Shown piece after piece: positions 28,889-37,243 of a stretch of DNA of 64,000 nt (position 1 is the stretch's first letter; every line of letters starts with the position of its first letter). The notes below the pieces were generated by a model. That model was given only the letters and a program-made list of their open reading frames with translations. It did no database searches and was not told the DNA's origin. This stretch comes from Candidatus Thiodiazotropha sp. (ex Epidulcina cf. delphinae) (GTDB taxonomy: Bacteria > Pseudomonadota > Gammaproteobacteria > Chromatiales > Chromatiaceae). The stretch lies in the NCBI GenBank assembly GCA_025656455.1, contig JAHXHS010000007.1:62001-126000 (forward strand). Direction: 5' to 3'. The position numbers were made by a program, and so were the translations under genes.

Positions 28889-30052
28889 GTGTCAAAACAA
28901 GCATTTCTGGTCGATGACTCGAAATCCGCGCGCATCGTGCTCAGCAGGATGCTGAAGAAGAGTGGGTTCGATGGTGTGGAGATGGCGAAATCGGGCGAAG
29001 AGGCCTTGGAAAGGCTGAAAGAGCTGGCGCCGGATGCCATTTTCGTGGATTTTCTCATGGACGGCATGGACGGGCTGGAGACGATCACTGAGATCAAAAA
29101 GGATCCCCGCTTTACCGCTACGCCGGTGGTCATGTGCACCGCCAACGAGGGCGACGAATATGTCCGGGCCGCCGTGGACCACGGCGCCCTGGGAATCCTG
29201 GCCAAACCGCCTACTGATGAGAGCATCGGCGAGATCATCGACTTGATCGAACGACATCAGCAGGAGGTCGCGGCGCCTACCCCGGCTCAGGTCGAACCCG
29301 CGGCGGCGGAACCCCCAACTGTCGATGTCGTGGCCCCGGTCGTTGAAACAGAGCCGACGGATCAGCCGCTGGCAGCCCAACCCACCCTTTCCGAAGAGGC
29401 GATCAGACACATCGCCGAAGCGGTTGCCAGCCAATCTGCCGAGCGGGTCGCCGCACAGGCGGCGGAGAAGGTGGCGGCCCGGGCGGTTGCCGAGGGCGTC
29501 GGCGCCGCCGTCCATGCCTATCTTGACGAGAAACTCGAGCCGCTGGTATCCAGTCTGGTGCAAAAAGGACTGCAGCGCGTCAAACCGGCCGAGGTGGATA
29601 CGGAATCGATCCGTGACCAGGTGGTGCAGCAGGTCAACCAGGATCTCGACGAGTTCGTCCGCCAGCTCAATCAGCGCACCGTGGAGGGTTTGATCGAGGC
29701 CAGTGTGTATGGACAGGTGACCGAGTTGGCCGACGATTTCTCACAGCGGTTGACCGATCTGGAGGCGAGGATTCTCAGTCAGGTCCCGGAAAAGAACGAT
29801 ATGATCGAACACATCCGGGTCATCACCGAGGGTTCCATAGAGGCCCAGGTGCATGAGACCGCCACCCAGGTGGCGCATGAGATCGCCAATTCGGTGGCGA
29901 CCGAGACGGTGGAGAGCCTGCTGGATCAACATCTGGCTCAGCAGTCTGAGGAGACCCAGCGGCAGTCGAGCGGCCCGTCGGTATGGGTGTTTGTTGGCCT
30001 GAGTGTGTTTGCGGTCCTGGGTGTCGCCGCCTACATGTTTTTCCTTTATTAA
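28889..30052 (+). CDS. Response-regulator receiver with long helical region and C-terminal membrane anchor
   Basis: A 387-residue protein. Residues 1-120 are a complete receiver domain: acidic pair FLVDDS (6-11), phospho-acceptor Asp54 in AIFVDFLMDGMDG, and the conserved Lys in GILAKPP. Residues about 125-350 are Ala/Gln/Glu-rich helices without a known output domain, and 364-387 form one membrane helix at the very C terminus (tail anchor). GTG 28889 has GAGGG at the right distance; ATG 28874 is the alternative. No kinase is adjacent. It could tether phospho-signalling or a chemotaxis-type complex to the membrane; this is a guess. Confidence 0.75.
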   Translation: MSKQAFLVDDSKSARIVLSRMLKKSGFDGVEMAKSGEEALERLKELAPDAIFVDFLMDGMDGLETITEIKKDPRFTATPVVMCTANEGDEYVRAAVDHGALGILAKPPTDESIGEIIDLIERHQQEVAAPTPAQVEPAAAEPPTVDVVAPVVETEPTDQPLAAQPTLSEEAIRHIAEAVASQSAERVAAQAAEKVAARAVAEGVGAAVHAYLDEKLEPLVSSLVQKGLQRVKPAEVDTESIRDQVVQQVNQDLDEFVRQLNQRTVEGLIEASVYGQVTELADDFSQRLTDLEARILSQVPEKNDMIEHIRVITEGSIEAQVHETATQVAHEIANSVATETVESLLDQHLAQQSEETQRQSSGPSVWVFVGLSVFAVLGVAAYMFFLY

Positions 30053-30412
30053 TACGCCATCGTAATGAATATACGGTGATTGGCGTTCATTTGCGGCCTA
30101 TGCATCCTCTTTCTGCCACCCGCTCGATCGGAGAAGGAATTTATCTAGTGTAGTGTCCGTCCGGAAAGAAAAACTCTCGCAAAGACGCCAAGATCGCAAA
30201 GTTATAACCTATTGTTTTTTTTATTGTATTTATTTTTTCTTGGCGATCTTGGCGTCTTTGCGAGAGAAATTGTCTTGTTTCTGGACGGACTCTATCTATA
30301 TAGCGTACCGGCGACATTCATAACGGACCCAAAGTCAAATTGACACAAGATGTGGGGTTAGGTTTGGCTTGGGGTGAGGCTATAGTCTTCCATAGCAACA
30401 CAGGAGGGCGCT
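30053..30412. other. Repeat-filled intergenic region
   Basis: No gene is seen. It holds a single arm of repeat family 1 (30074-30096, CGGTGATTGGCGTTCATTTG) and a complete copy of family 3 (30155-30290). The 120 bp just before msrA should hold its promoter. Confidence 0.65.
30155..30290. repeat. 136-bp hairpin element, family 3, copy B
   Basis: Terminal arms GTCCGTCCGGAAA and TTTCTGGACGGAC enclose the inner stem CTCTCGCAAAGACGCCAAGA and its complement. It is about 90% like copy A at 28678-28811. A base change in the left stem (A to C) is matched by the complementary change in the right stem (T to G). Confidence 0.82.
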
Positions 30413-31048
30413 ATGTTCGGACTTGGCCGCAAAACCAGGATGCCTACAGAAGATGAGGCCCTGCCCGGCCGCTCGATACCGATCCTGCCGGCCGGCAACC
30501 ACTTTGTTAATGGGCATTCGCTGATTGGACCCTTTGCCGAGGCGTTTCGCTATGCGATGTTCGGCATGGGTTGTTTCTGGGGTGCGGAGCAGCGTTTTTG
30601 GCCATTGCCGGGGGTTCATTCCACGGCCGTGGGTTATGCGGCGGGGATCACGCCCAATCCCAGTTACGATGAGGTCTGTAGTGGCATGACCGGCCATAAC
30701 GAAGTGGTGCGGGTGGTATACGATCCCAGGCTGATCAGCTATCAGGCATTGCTCAAGTGTTTTTGGGAAGGGCACAACCCAACCCTGGGCATGCGTCAGG
30801 GAAACGACGTGGGCACCCAGTACCGCTCGGGCATCTATACCTACAGCGACCAGCAGAGAGCATTGGCGCATGAGTCACGCGAACACTACCAGAACGCCCT
30901 TGGGCAGGCGACCTCCGCGCCCATTACCACCGAGATCCTTGACGCCCCGGCATTCTATTTCGCCGAGGAGTACCACCAGCAATACCTGGCCAAGAACCCG
31001 GCGGGCTACTGTGGCCTTGGCGGCACCGGGGTCTGCTATCCTGCTTGA
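30413..31048 (+). CDS. msrA: Peptide methionine (S)-S-oxide reductase MsrA
   Basis: A 211-residue enzyme that reduces the S-epimer of methionine sulfoxide in proteins. The catalytic motif is intact: [13 protein letters not shown] (about residues 52-64) with the nucleophilic Cys; resolving cysteines are at the C terminus ([12 protein letters not shown]). Length and N-terminal extension match the E. coli-type MsrA. ATG 30413 follows AGGAGGG. It is monocistronic, between repeat elements and the long leader of the cytochrome locus. Confidence 0.96.
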   Translation: MFGLGRKTRMPTEDEALPGRSIPILPAGNHFVNGHSLIGPFAEAFRYAMFGMGCFWGAEQRFWPLPGVHSTAVGYAAGITPNPSYDEVCSGMTGHNEVVRVVYDPRLISYQALLKCFWEGHNPTLGMRQGNDVGTQYRSGIYTYSDQQRALAHESREHYQNALGQATSAPITTEILDAPAFYFAEEYHQQYLAKNPAGYCGLGGTGVCYPA

Positions 31049-32020
31049 TGATTACCAAACGGTAACCATGGGATGTGGTTGAGATCGAGCTTTTGTGAAA
31101 TCCAACTGAAATAGTCCTTTAATTCGCTCCAAGAATATGGGTTGGTGTCGGATTAAGGAGTCCCGAGATGCAATATCAATAGCGATATAATTTTGTTATA
31201 AAACAAGTGGTTATAGAGTTTCATCCGGCATGAATAAGCGAATAATAATGGGATTATTATCCCAATTTCTCATGTGTCCCTGGGTTGGAGGACTTGGCCT
31301 GTTACCGAAAAGTAACCCAAATGGAAGCGGGCGCGGATAAATAAAAACCATAGGAAAATCAGTTAATTAATCCAACCCCACCTTACAAGTGGTTACTGAT
31401 TCGTAACCCAATGGCTAGTGTCATCAACTCGTCAATCTTCCCCGTTACGCCCAAGTTGGAGATATACCTTTTACCAACAATGGGTTATAATTCCAAGTAA
31501 ATTACTATGGTATAGATCGTGCTTGTTGTATATTAGGAAGCTGTCCCTCAGGGGGCTATCGGAAACCAAGGCTCGGTATGTCGTTTCCATTAAGCTGAAT
31601 AATTCAGGATGCCAGTTAGACTTGAAAGGGACTCTCCAGCGAGTAACGACCAAGTTGAGATTAGTTTTGTTGATTGCGCATAAGTGTGTTTTATTTGACA
31701 ACCTTGGCTCAAAATACCTTACTAGAATGGTGGTAAATTATATTCGATGGCCATATTAGTAATTCCTATGGACAGCACTTTGAGGCATTTGTGCCGTGAT
31801 TAACGCCGGGTTTGTGGCGCCCTCAAACAGGTCGCCACGAACAGGCTACCAATCTCAAGTCTTTAAGCCGAGTGCTCAGGAGCGGTCTGCAGGAAACGAG
31901 AATATGATGGAATCGTTTGCCGGATTGGTTCTTACAGAGGTTGGCTGGAGAGTGAGTGAAAATGATAAGGAAGCCGTTCGACTTGGCAGGATGCCGATCC
32001 CTAAACCAGGAGGAAAGTAT
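31049..32020. other. Long AT-rich leader upstream of the cytochrome locus
   Basis: Nearly 1 kb without a convincing gene, more AT-rich than the surroundings. It holds inverted repeats GTTAC-N6-GTAAC near 31297 and GGTTAC-N6-GTAACC near 31391, and two stem-loops at 31775-31794 (GCAC/GTGC) and 31810-31842. A 113-residue reading frame at 31418-31759 has no ribosome-binding site or protein character and is not called. The region probably carries the promoter and a long structured 5' leader for the first cytochrome gene. Confidence 0.5.
31775..31842 (+). promoter_or_regulatory. Possible structured leader RNA
   Basis: Two adjacent stem-loops: GCAC-N12-GTGC (31775-31794) and a 10-bp stem GTTTGTGGCG / CGCCACGAAC (31810-31819, 31833-31842; one G-T wobble). 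They lie about 180 bp before the first cytochrome gene. They do not contain the core blocks of the cyclic-di-GMP (GEMM) riboswitch, so the identity is open. Confidence 0.35.
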
Positions 32021-32710
32021 ATGAGAAGACATCCTATGAATAAGTTGACAAAATCGCCGAAAAGCAAGTTGCTTGCTGGCTTGGTAGGTGTGGCGTGCGG
32101 TTTTGCGGCGCTTTCGGCATCCGCCGGCACCATTAGCGGCTCGAAACACGACCTTCGAGGCTGGCTCACTATCACAGAGATCTGTGTGGTCTGCCATACT
32201 CCGCATAACGCGCAGGCGGTCACTGATGCTCCGTTGTGGAACCATGAAGTCACTACGGCGACTTTTACCCTGTACAATAGCCCGTCGTTCGATGGCAGTG
32301 CGACCATAACGCAGCCGTCGGGCCACAGCAAGTTGTGTCTGTCGTGCCATGACGGCACGGTTGCCATCGACGCCTATGGGGCGAACGTTGGCAATGGTAC
32401 GCCGGGTGGAGAGTTGCCGCCTACCAGCGTGGTGAATTTTGGTACTGACTTGAGCAACGATCACCCGGTTTCGTTCGTCTATGACGCCGTAGCGGACGGG
32501 GGTTTGGTTGACCCAACAACGACGATTACAGTGGGTAGCGGTGGGGATGCACTCACCGGCACCATCACTGATTTACTGCTGCCAGATAGCGGCCAGGTGC
32601 AGTGTACCTCGTGTCATGACGTACATAATGTACGGGCTGTCGATGGCACCAAGTTGCTGCGCGTCAGCAATGCCGGCAGTGCGCTTTGCCTGACTTGTCA
32701 CGATAAATAA
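32021..32710 (+). CDS. Secreted tetrahaem c-type cytochrome
   Basis: A 229-residue exported protein with a long basic n-region and signal peptide (1-36, cleavage near SASA). Four haem motifs: CVVCH, CLSCH, CTSCH and CLTCH, the last almost at the C terminus. Blocks such as CVVCHTPHN, CLSCHDGTVAIDAYG and DLSNDHPVSFVYD are shared with the 566-residue cytochrome at 37243, which has the same order at its N terminus; the two are paralogues. ATG 32021 follows AGGAGGA, a strong site. It is followed by a strong terminator, so it may be made in excess over the rest of the locus. Inferred role: soluble or secreted electron carrier. Confidence 0.88.
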   Translation: MRRHPMNKLTKSPKSKLLAGLVGVACGFAALSASAGTISGSKHDLRGWLTITEICVVCHTPHNAQAVTDAPLWNHEVTTATFTLYNSPSFDGSATITQPSGHSKLCLSCHDGTVAIDAYGANVGNGTPGGELPPTSVVNFGTDLSNDHPVSFVYDAVADGGLVDPTTTITVGSGGDALTGTITDLLLPDSGQVQCTSCHDVHNVRAVDGTKLLRVSNAGSALCLTCHDK

Positions 32711-32727
32711 CCGCAGTAGCGCGATCC

Positions 32728-32757
32728 CCCCCTGGGGTGCTTCACCCCAGGGGGTTT
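32728..32757 (+). terminator. Intrinsic terminator after the first cytochrome
   Basis: A 12-bp perfect GC-rich stem (CCCCCTGGGGTG, loop CTT, CACCCCAGGGGG) followed by TTT, 18 bp after the stop codon. The short T run suggests partial read-through into the propeller and barrel genes downstream. Confidence 0.75.
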
Positions 32758-32851
32758 GCTATGCGCGGCTGTTTGATAAACGCAACCCTTCTCGAACAAC
32801 ACCAAGGGTTTAACTTAAACCGGAACGCCTGACGATCCCATACCACAACCA

Positions 32852-33994
32852 ATGAGAAATCAATACGATTCAAGCTTTTTTCCGATGGCGCGTGAAATCA
32901 TTTGGCGCAAAACCATCCCTATCTTGATGGGCACCGCTATCGCACTCTATCTCGCCGGCTGCGCCACAGGCCCGGCCGACGAAGAAAAGGGTTATCTCTT
33001 CTATCCGTCCCTGCCGAATCCACCCTATATCCAATATCTGGCGACCTTTTCCAATGAAAACGACGTCAAGGGCGGAGTCGGTAGTTTCGGCAAGTTCATC
33101 CTCGGTGGAGAGGCGAATATACCGGGCGTTGAGAAGCCTTACGGAACGGCCCTGTATGACGGCAAGATCTATGTCGTGGATGCCCGCGGCGGCGGTTATG
33201 CCATCTTCGATCTGAAGGCGCAGGATTTCCGCTTCGTGAGGGGAAGCGGAGGCGGGGTCATGAAAAAGCCGATCAATATCGTGATCGACAGCGATGGCTC
33301 CAAATACATCACGGATACGCTTCGCCAGCAGGTCCTGGTGTATGACCGCGAAGACAACTACCTTCAAGCCTTCGGCGAGGAGGGGGAGTTGAAGCCCTCA
33401 GGCGTCGCGGTGGCCGGCGACCGCCTCTTTGTCTCGAATCTTTTGAAGCAGAATATCCATGTCCTCGACAAACGGAGCGGTGAGCTACTGTTTAAGTTTC
33501 CGCCGGAGGGGGCCAAGGATCCTGAGCATATCGGCCATCCGACGAATTTAACGGTCTCGGATGGTCATATCTTTGTGACCGACACGACGGGCGCGAAGGT
33601 GGTCAAGTTTACGACATCGGGAGAGTATGTCGCGACGATCGGCAGAATGGGGACGAATATCGGCGAGTTCGCGAGGCCAAAGGGTCTGGCCGTGGACCGG
33701 GCGGGGAATCTCTATGTCGCGGATGCCGCGTTTGAAAATGTGCAGATCTTCACGGAAGAGGGCAAGCTACTGCTGTTTTTCGGGGGGCCCGGCTATGAAC
33801 GTGAAAATATCAATCTGCCGACCGCCGTGGCGGTGGATTACGATAACGTGGAGTACTTCCAGCAATACGCCGCGCCGGATTTCAATCTCGAATATGTGAT
33901 TCTGGTCGCCAGCCAGTTCGGTGTGAGCAAGGTTAACGTTTATGGTTTCGGGAAAATGGCTAATATGGACTATTCGACACCGGAATCCCTTTGA
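32852..33994 (+). CDS. NHL-repeat six-bladed beta-propeller lipoprotein
   Basis: A 380-residue lipoprotein with lipobox YLAG-C near residue 36. Residues 70-375 hold six NHL/propeller blades, e.g. PINIVIDSDGSKYITDT, PKGLAVDRAGNLYVADA. Right after the lipid anchor is the stretch YPSLPNPPYIQYLATFSNE, which recurs in the propeller lipoprotein at 36197 as WPPAPAKARIKYIGDLS. ATG 32852 lacks a good ribosome-binding site; ATG 32885 is an alternative. It precedes the beta-barrel gene. Propellers of this type accompany multihaem cytochrome clusters in other bacteria; here it probably sits on the outer membrane and organises the conduit. Confidence 0.82.
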   Translation: MRNQYDSSFFPMAREIIWRKTIPILMGTAIALYLAGCATGPADEEKGYLFYPSLPNPPYIQYLATFSNENDVKGGVGSFGKFILGGEANIPGVEKPYGTALYDGKIYVVDARGGGYAIFDLKAQDFRFVRGSGGGVMKKPINIVIDSDGSKYITDTLRQQVLVYDREDNYLQAFGEEGELKPSGVAVAGDRLFVSNLLKQNIHVLDKRSGELLFKFPPEGAKDPEHIGHPTNLTVSDGHIFVTDTTGAKVVKFTTSGEYVATIGRMGTNIGEFARPKGLAVDRAGNLYVADAAFENVQIFTEEGKLLLFFGGPGYERENINLPTAVAVDYDNVEYFQQYAAPDFNLEYVILVASQFGVSKVNVYGFGKMANMDYSTPESL

Positions 33995-34112
33995 AAACGC
34001 CGCCGTATCCCGGCCTGATTGGCCGGCCGGGATGCGCAGTGTGCCGATCCATGGCCTGGATGCGCCGAGTGCTCCAATAATCGCTGGATCTCCCGAATCA
34101 TTATGCAGAGTA

Positions 34113-36200
34113 GTGTATGTGATTATTTTTGATGGAAGTACCGAAAAGACGAAAAGGACAGAGTGTGGTTGCTACAAGACTGATGACGCTGTTTACAACA
34201 CAACGAACAGCACAGGCGTTGCCTGGGCCTGCCGGCTATTCGCCCTTTTTCTGATACTTCTTCCCGCACCGCTTCTTGGCGCGGAAATCAGGGCGTTCAA
34301 GCTTACCGGCGTGAAGGGTGAGCTCGGGTTCGGATATGAACTTAATGACCTGGAGACGAAGAGCGCCGATGGCACTACCACCTTTGAGCGACGCCCCACT
34401 TCGGAGCAGGAACTGACCGTGACTACGAGCAGTTACGCCTTTCACCCTAACCTGCTGGAAATGGAGCTGGGTGGCGGTATGCGTTTTGTACAGGAGAGCC
34501 TGGAAAACGAAAAAGGATCGAATGACAGAAAGGAGAGCCTCTACAGCTTTTCCAGTAGTCTGCAATTCCTGAAGTACAAGCCCTATCCGTTTCGTCTCTA
34601 CTACGATCAGCGGAATCCGACCCACTCGGTAGGTCTGGCCGACTCCCTGACCACTGAAGCGAAGAGTTACGGCCTCGATGCTCAATTGCGTAATCCCTTG
34701 GTCGCGTTTCCGGTTCAATTAAGTGCTCGGCACAACGAGTCGAGCGGTGAGGGGAAGGGGACTGTCATTGATGACACAGTCGATAGTGTGTTGTTGAGTA
34801 TATCGGGCAGCATCAGCGATCTCGGAACCACCAGTCTCGATTTCACCCATGTCAGCCAGGAATCGGCTAGCGGCAGCCAAAACCTGCCGATACAGGCTAC
34901 CCAGCAGGATACCCAGGGTATGGCCTGGGACACCAAACTCACATTTGGCGAGCAGCGGAACATCAACTTCCTGAGTCTGGTCAGTCATGACATCAATGAG
35001 CATAGCGATCTGGAGAAGCGCGAAGACAGCCGGCTGGGCGCTTTTGTGGATTGGGATCATGACAAGACTCTCAGGTCGTTCTATCGCTATAACCTTACGA
35101 GCAGCGCCATTGGCGAGGCCAGATCCACCAATCATGATCTGTCGTTCATTGTATCGAAGAATTTGACGGAAGAGATAGACCTCAGCGGAGGCCTGGAGGG
35201 TTCGAGGGAGAAAGGCAGGGATTTTGAAAAGGAGTCGTATGGTTTGAATGCCGATCTCGATTACAACACCGATGTGACGGAACGGCTGTCATTCGGCGCA
35301 GGGTATGGGCTGGGCTACACACGCCACGCACAGAGCAGTGAAGAGTCCCAGTTCCAGGAGACCGGCGAGAGCCATGTGCTGAGCGGTTTGACGCCAGCGC
35401 TTCTGGAGAATGAGTTTGTCGCGCCTGGTACGGTCGTTGTGAGCAATCTGGCCCGGACCCAGACCTTTATCGAGAACATCGACTACCGTTTGAGGATCGT
35501 CGGCTCGGAGACCCGAGTGGAGCGCCTGGTCTCCGGTAGTATTCAGGACGGACAGACGGTATTGGTCGATTACGCCTACGAGAGCGGCGGAACGTTTGAT
35601 TACGATCAACTCAACCAGTCCGTGAGCCTGAGGCTCACATTCGATCGCGCCTACAATCTCTACATGAGCTATTTCAAGAATGAGGAGTCGCTGGTGTCCG
35701 GAAGATCGGCCCGGCCGCTGTACACCAGGGAGAGGATGCGTGTCGGCGCTGATGGCCGGCACGATCTAGGGATGACGGCCAGGTTTCGCTGGCAGTTGGA
35801 GCTGGAGAAGCAAAACGAGACGTTACGGCCCTTCACCCGTGAGGCGGCGGATGCGGACTTGACCGTCTCCCTGCCGTTTGTTACCGGTTTCGCAAATCTT
35901 TATTCAAGATATGAGCATATCGACAATGAGCTCTCGGAGGAAGACACCGAGCTAACGCGCTACGGTGCTTCCCTCTCTGCGCTGCTGGGGTTGAGGAGCA
36001 GAGTAACCCTGGATTTGAGCGTCGAGAGAGACGAGGGAAGGGCGATCCCGAGAGAGACAAAAGAGGCCACCCTGGCCTATGTGTGGCGATGGCGGTTGCT
36101 CACCTTCTCCCTGGACGGAAAGTACGGCCTCGAGGAGCAGGGCGGCTACTCCCGTGAAAAGACAACGATTTACGCAAGGCTAACAAGACAAATACGATGA
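34113..36200 (+). CDS. Large outer-membrane beta-barrel, putative conduit porin
   Basis: About 695 residues with uncertain start. A signal peptide is clear (FALFLILLPAPLLGA, mature from about EIRAFKLTG). The mature part is a chain of alternating amphipathic strands and charged turns typical of a 20-plus-strand barrel, without a single cysteine. Tyr/Phe girdle residues recur (YPFRLYYDQRN, LYMSYFKNEES, ANLYSRYEH). Unlike most barrels it ends in Arg rather than Phe. The open frame starts at 33942 inside the previous gene; candidate starts are ATG 34032 and GTG 34113 or 34119, none with a strong ribosome-binding site. It overlaps the next propeller gene by 4 bp (ATGA). Inferred role: MtrB/PioB-like pore holding a cytochrome. 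Confidence 0.72.
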   Translation: MYVIIFDGSTEKTKRTECGCYKTDDAVYNTTNSTGVAWACRLFALFLILLPAPLLGAEIRAFKLTGVKGELGFGYELNDLETKSADGTTTFERRPTSEQELTVTTSSYAFHPNLLEMELGGGMRFVQESLENEKGSNDRKESLYSFSSSLQFLKYKPYPFRLYYDQRNPTHSVGLADSLTTEAKSYGLDAQLRNPLVAFPVQLSARHNESSGEGKGTVIDDTVDSVLLSISGSISDLGTTSLDFTHVSQESASGSQNLPIQATQQDTQGMAWDTKLTFGEQRNINFLSLVSHDINEHSDLEKREDSRLGAFVDWDHDKTLRSFYRYNLTSSAIGEARSTNHDLSFIVSKNLTEEIDLSGGLEGSREKGRDFEKESYGLNADLDYNTDVTERLSFGAGYGLGYTRHAQSSEESQFQETGESHVLSGLTPALLENEFVAPGTVVVSNLARTQTFIENIDYRLRIVGSETRVERLVSGSIQDGQTVLVDYAYESGGTFDYDQLNQSVSLRLTFDRAYNLYMSYFKNEESLVSGRSARPLYTRERMRVGADGRHDLGMTARFRWQLELEKQNETLRPFTREAADADLTVSLPFVTGFANLYSRYEHIDNELSEEDTELTRYGASLSALLGLRSRVTLDLSVERDEGRAIPRETKEATLAYVWRWRLLTFSLDGKYGLEEQGGYSREKTTIYARLTRQIR

Positions 36201-37243
36201 ACACCACCCGTCAGCATCATGTTTGGTTTCTGATTATCATGCTGGGTTGCGGCATGCTCAGCGCCTGCGCCGGCCCGGGGCCCGCCTCGGTCAAACGTGA
36301 GGCGGGCCTGGAGCTGGTATGGCCGCCGGCGCCGGCAAAGGCGCGGATAAAGTATATCGGCGATCTTTCGCACCCTGAGGATCTTGGGATAACCAAAGGT
36401 CTGCTCGGCATACTCTCGGAGGTGGCGTCGGGAGAGGAGGACGACAGCATGGTCCTCCCCCTGGCAGTGGTCGAGAATGGGTCGAAGCAGATCTTCGTTG
36501 CCGATCCCGGCGTAAAGGCGGTGCACCGATACGATCGCCAGAAAGGCCGATATCACAGCATCAAAAGAGCGGGCGGCAAGGGATTTGTTTCGCCGGTCGG
36601 CCTGGCCACGGATAAGGCCGGCAATATCTATGTCACGGACTCAGAGCTGGCCAAGGTGTTTGTTATCGGCGCCGGTGATGATGAAGCGGCTCCGCTGGCG
36701 CTTCAGGATGATTTCGTCAGGCCGACGGGCATCGCTGTCGACGGCGAGACAGGCTGGATCTATGTCGTCGATACGGGCGTGCACACGATTTCTGTCTTCA
36801 AGCCGGACAATACGCTGCTCAGGAAGTTCGGGCGGCGGGGCTCAGCGGAAGGCGAGTTCAACTTTCCGACCTATATTTGGCAAAACCGGGATGGACAGTT
36901 ATTGGTGACCGATAGCCTGAATTTCCGCATCCAGCGCTTCGACCGCCATGGAAGGTTCATCGGGCGGTTCGGCCATCCCGGCGATGCGATGGGCGACCTT
37001 TCGCGGCCGAAGGGCGTGGCGGAAGACAGTTATGGCCATGTGTATGTGGTCGACTCCCTGTTTCACAATGTGCAATTGTTCGATGAATCGGGGTCGTTGC
37101 TGATGAATTTCGGCATCCAGGGTGGTGAACCGGGTGAATTCTGGTTGCCGGTCGGCATTTTTATCGATGCGGATAACACCGTCTATGTGTGCGACTCATA
37201 CAATCAGCGTGTACAGATTTTTCAATACATCGGCGGAGAGTGA
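36197..37243 (+). CDS. NHL-repeat beta-propeller lipoprotein
   Basis: A 348-residue lipoprotein with lipobox MLSA-C near residue 25 and six NHL blades from about 85 to 345 (PTGIAVDGETGWIYVVDTGV, PVGIFIDADNTVYVCDSYN). It is a paralogue of the proteins at 32852 and 50756. The gene overlaps the barrel gene by 4 bp and the next cytochrome gene by 1 bp (TGATG), so barrel, propeller and dodecahaem cytochrome are translationally coupled, a strong sign that their products form one complex. Ligand and exact function are unknown. Confidence 0.85.
   Translation: MNTTRQHHVWFLIIMLGCGMLSACAGPGPASVKREAGLELVWPPAPAKARIKYIGDLSHPEDLGITKGLLGILSEVASGEEDDSMVLPLAVVENGSKQIFVADPGVKAVHRYDRQKGRYHSIKRAGGKGFVSPVGLATDKAGNIYVTDSELAKVFVIGAGDDEAAPLALQDDFVRPTGIAVDGETGWIYVVDTGVHTISVFKPDNTLLRKFGRRGSAEGEFNFPTYIWQNRDGQLLVTDSLNFRIQRFDRHGRFIGRFGHPGDAMGDLSRPKGVAEDSYGHVYVVDSLFHNVQLFDESGSLLMNFGIQGGEPGEFWLPVGIFIDADNTVYVCDSYNQRVQIFQYIGGE

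Noticed and set aside
31418..31759. 113-residue open frame in the leader region
   Set aside because: No ribosome-binding site, unusual composition and an AT-rich non-coding look; not enough to call a gene.
31741..32020. Possible cyclic-di-GMP (GEMM) riboswitch upstream of the first cytochrome
   Set aside because: GEMM elements often precede multihaem genes, but the required GACGCAAAGCC-type core and tetraloop receptor blocks are missing. Only generic stem-loops were kept.
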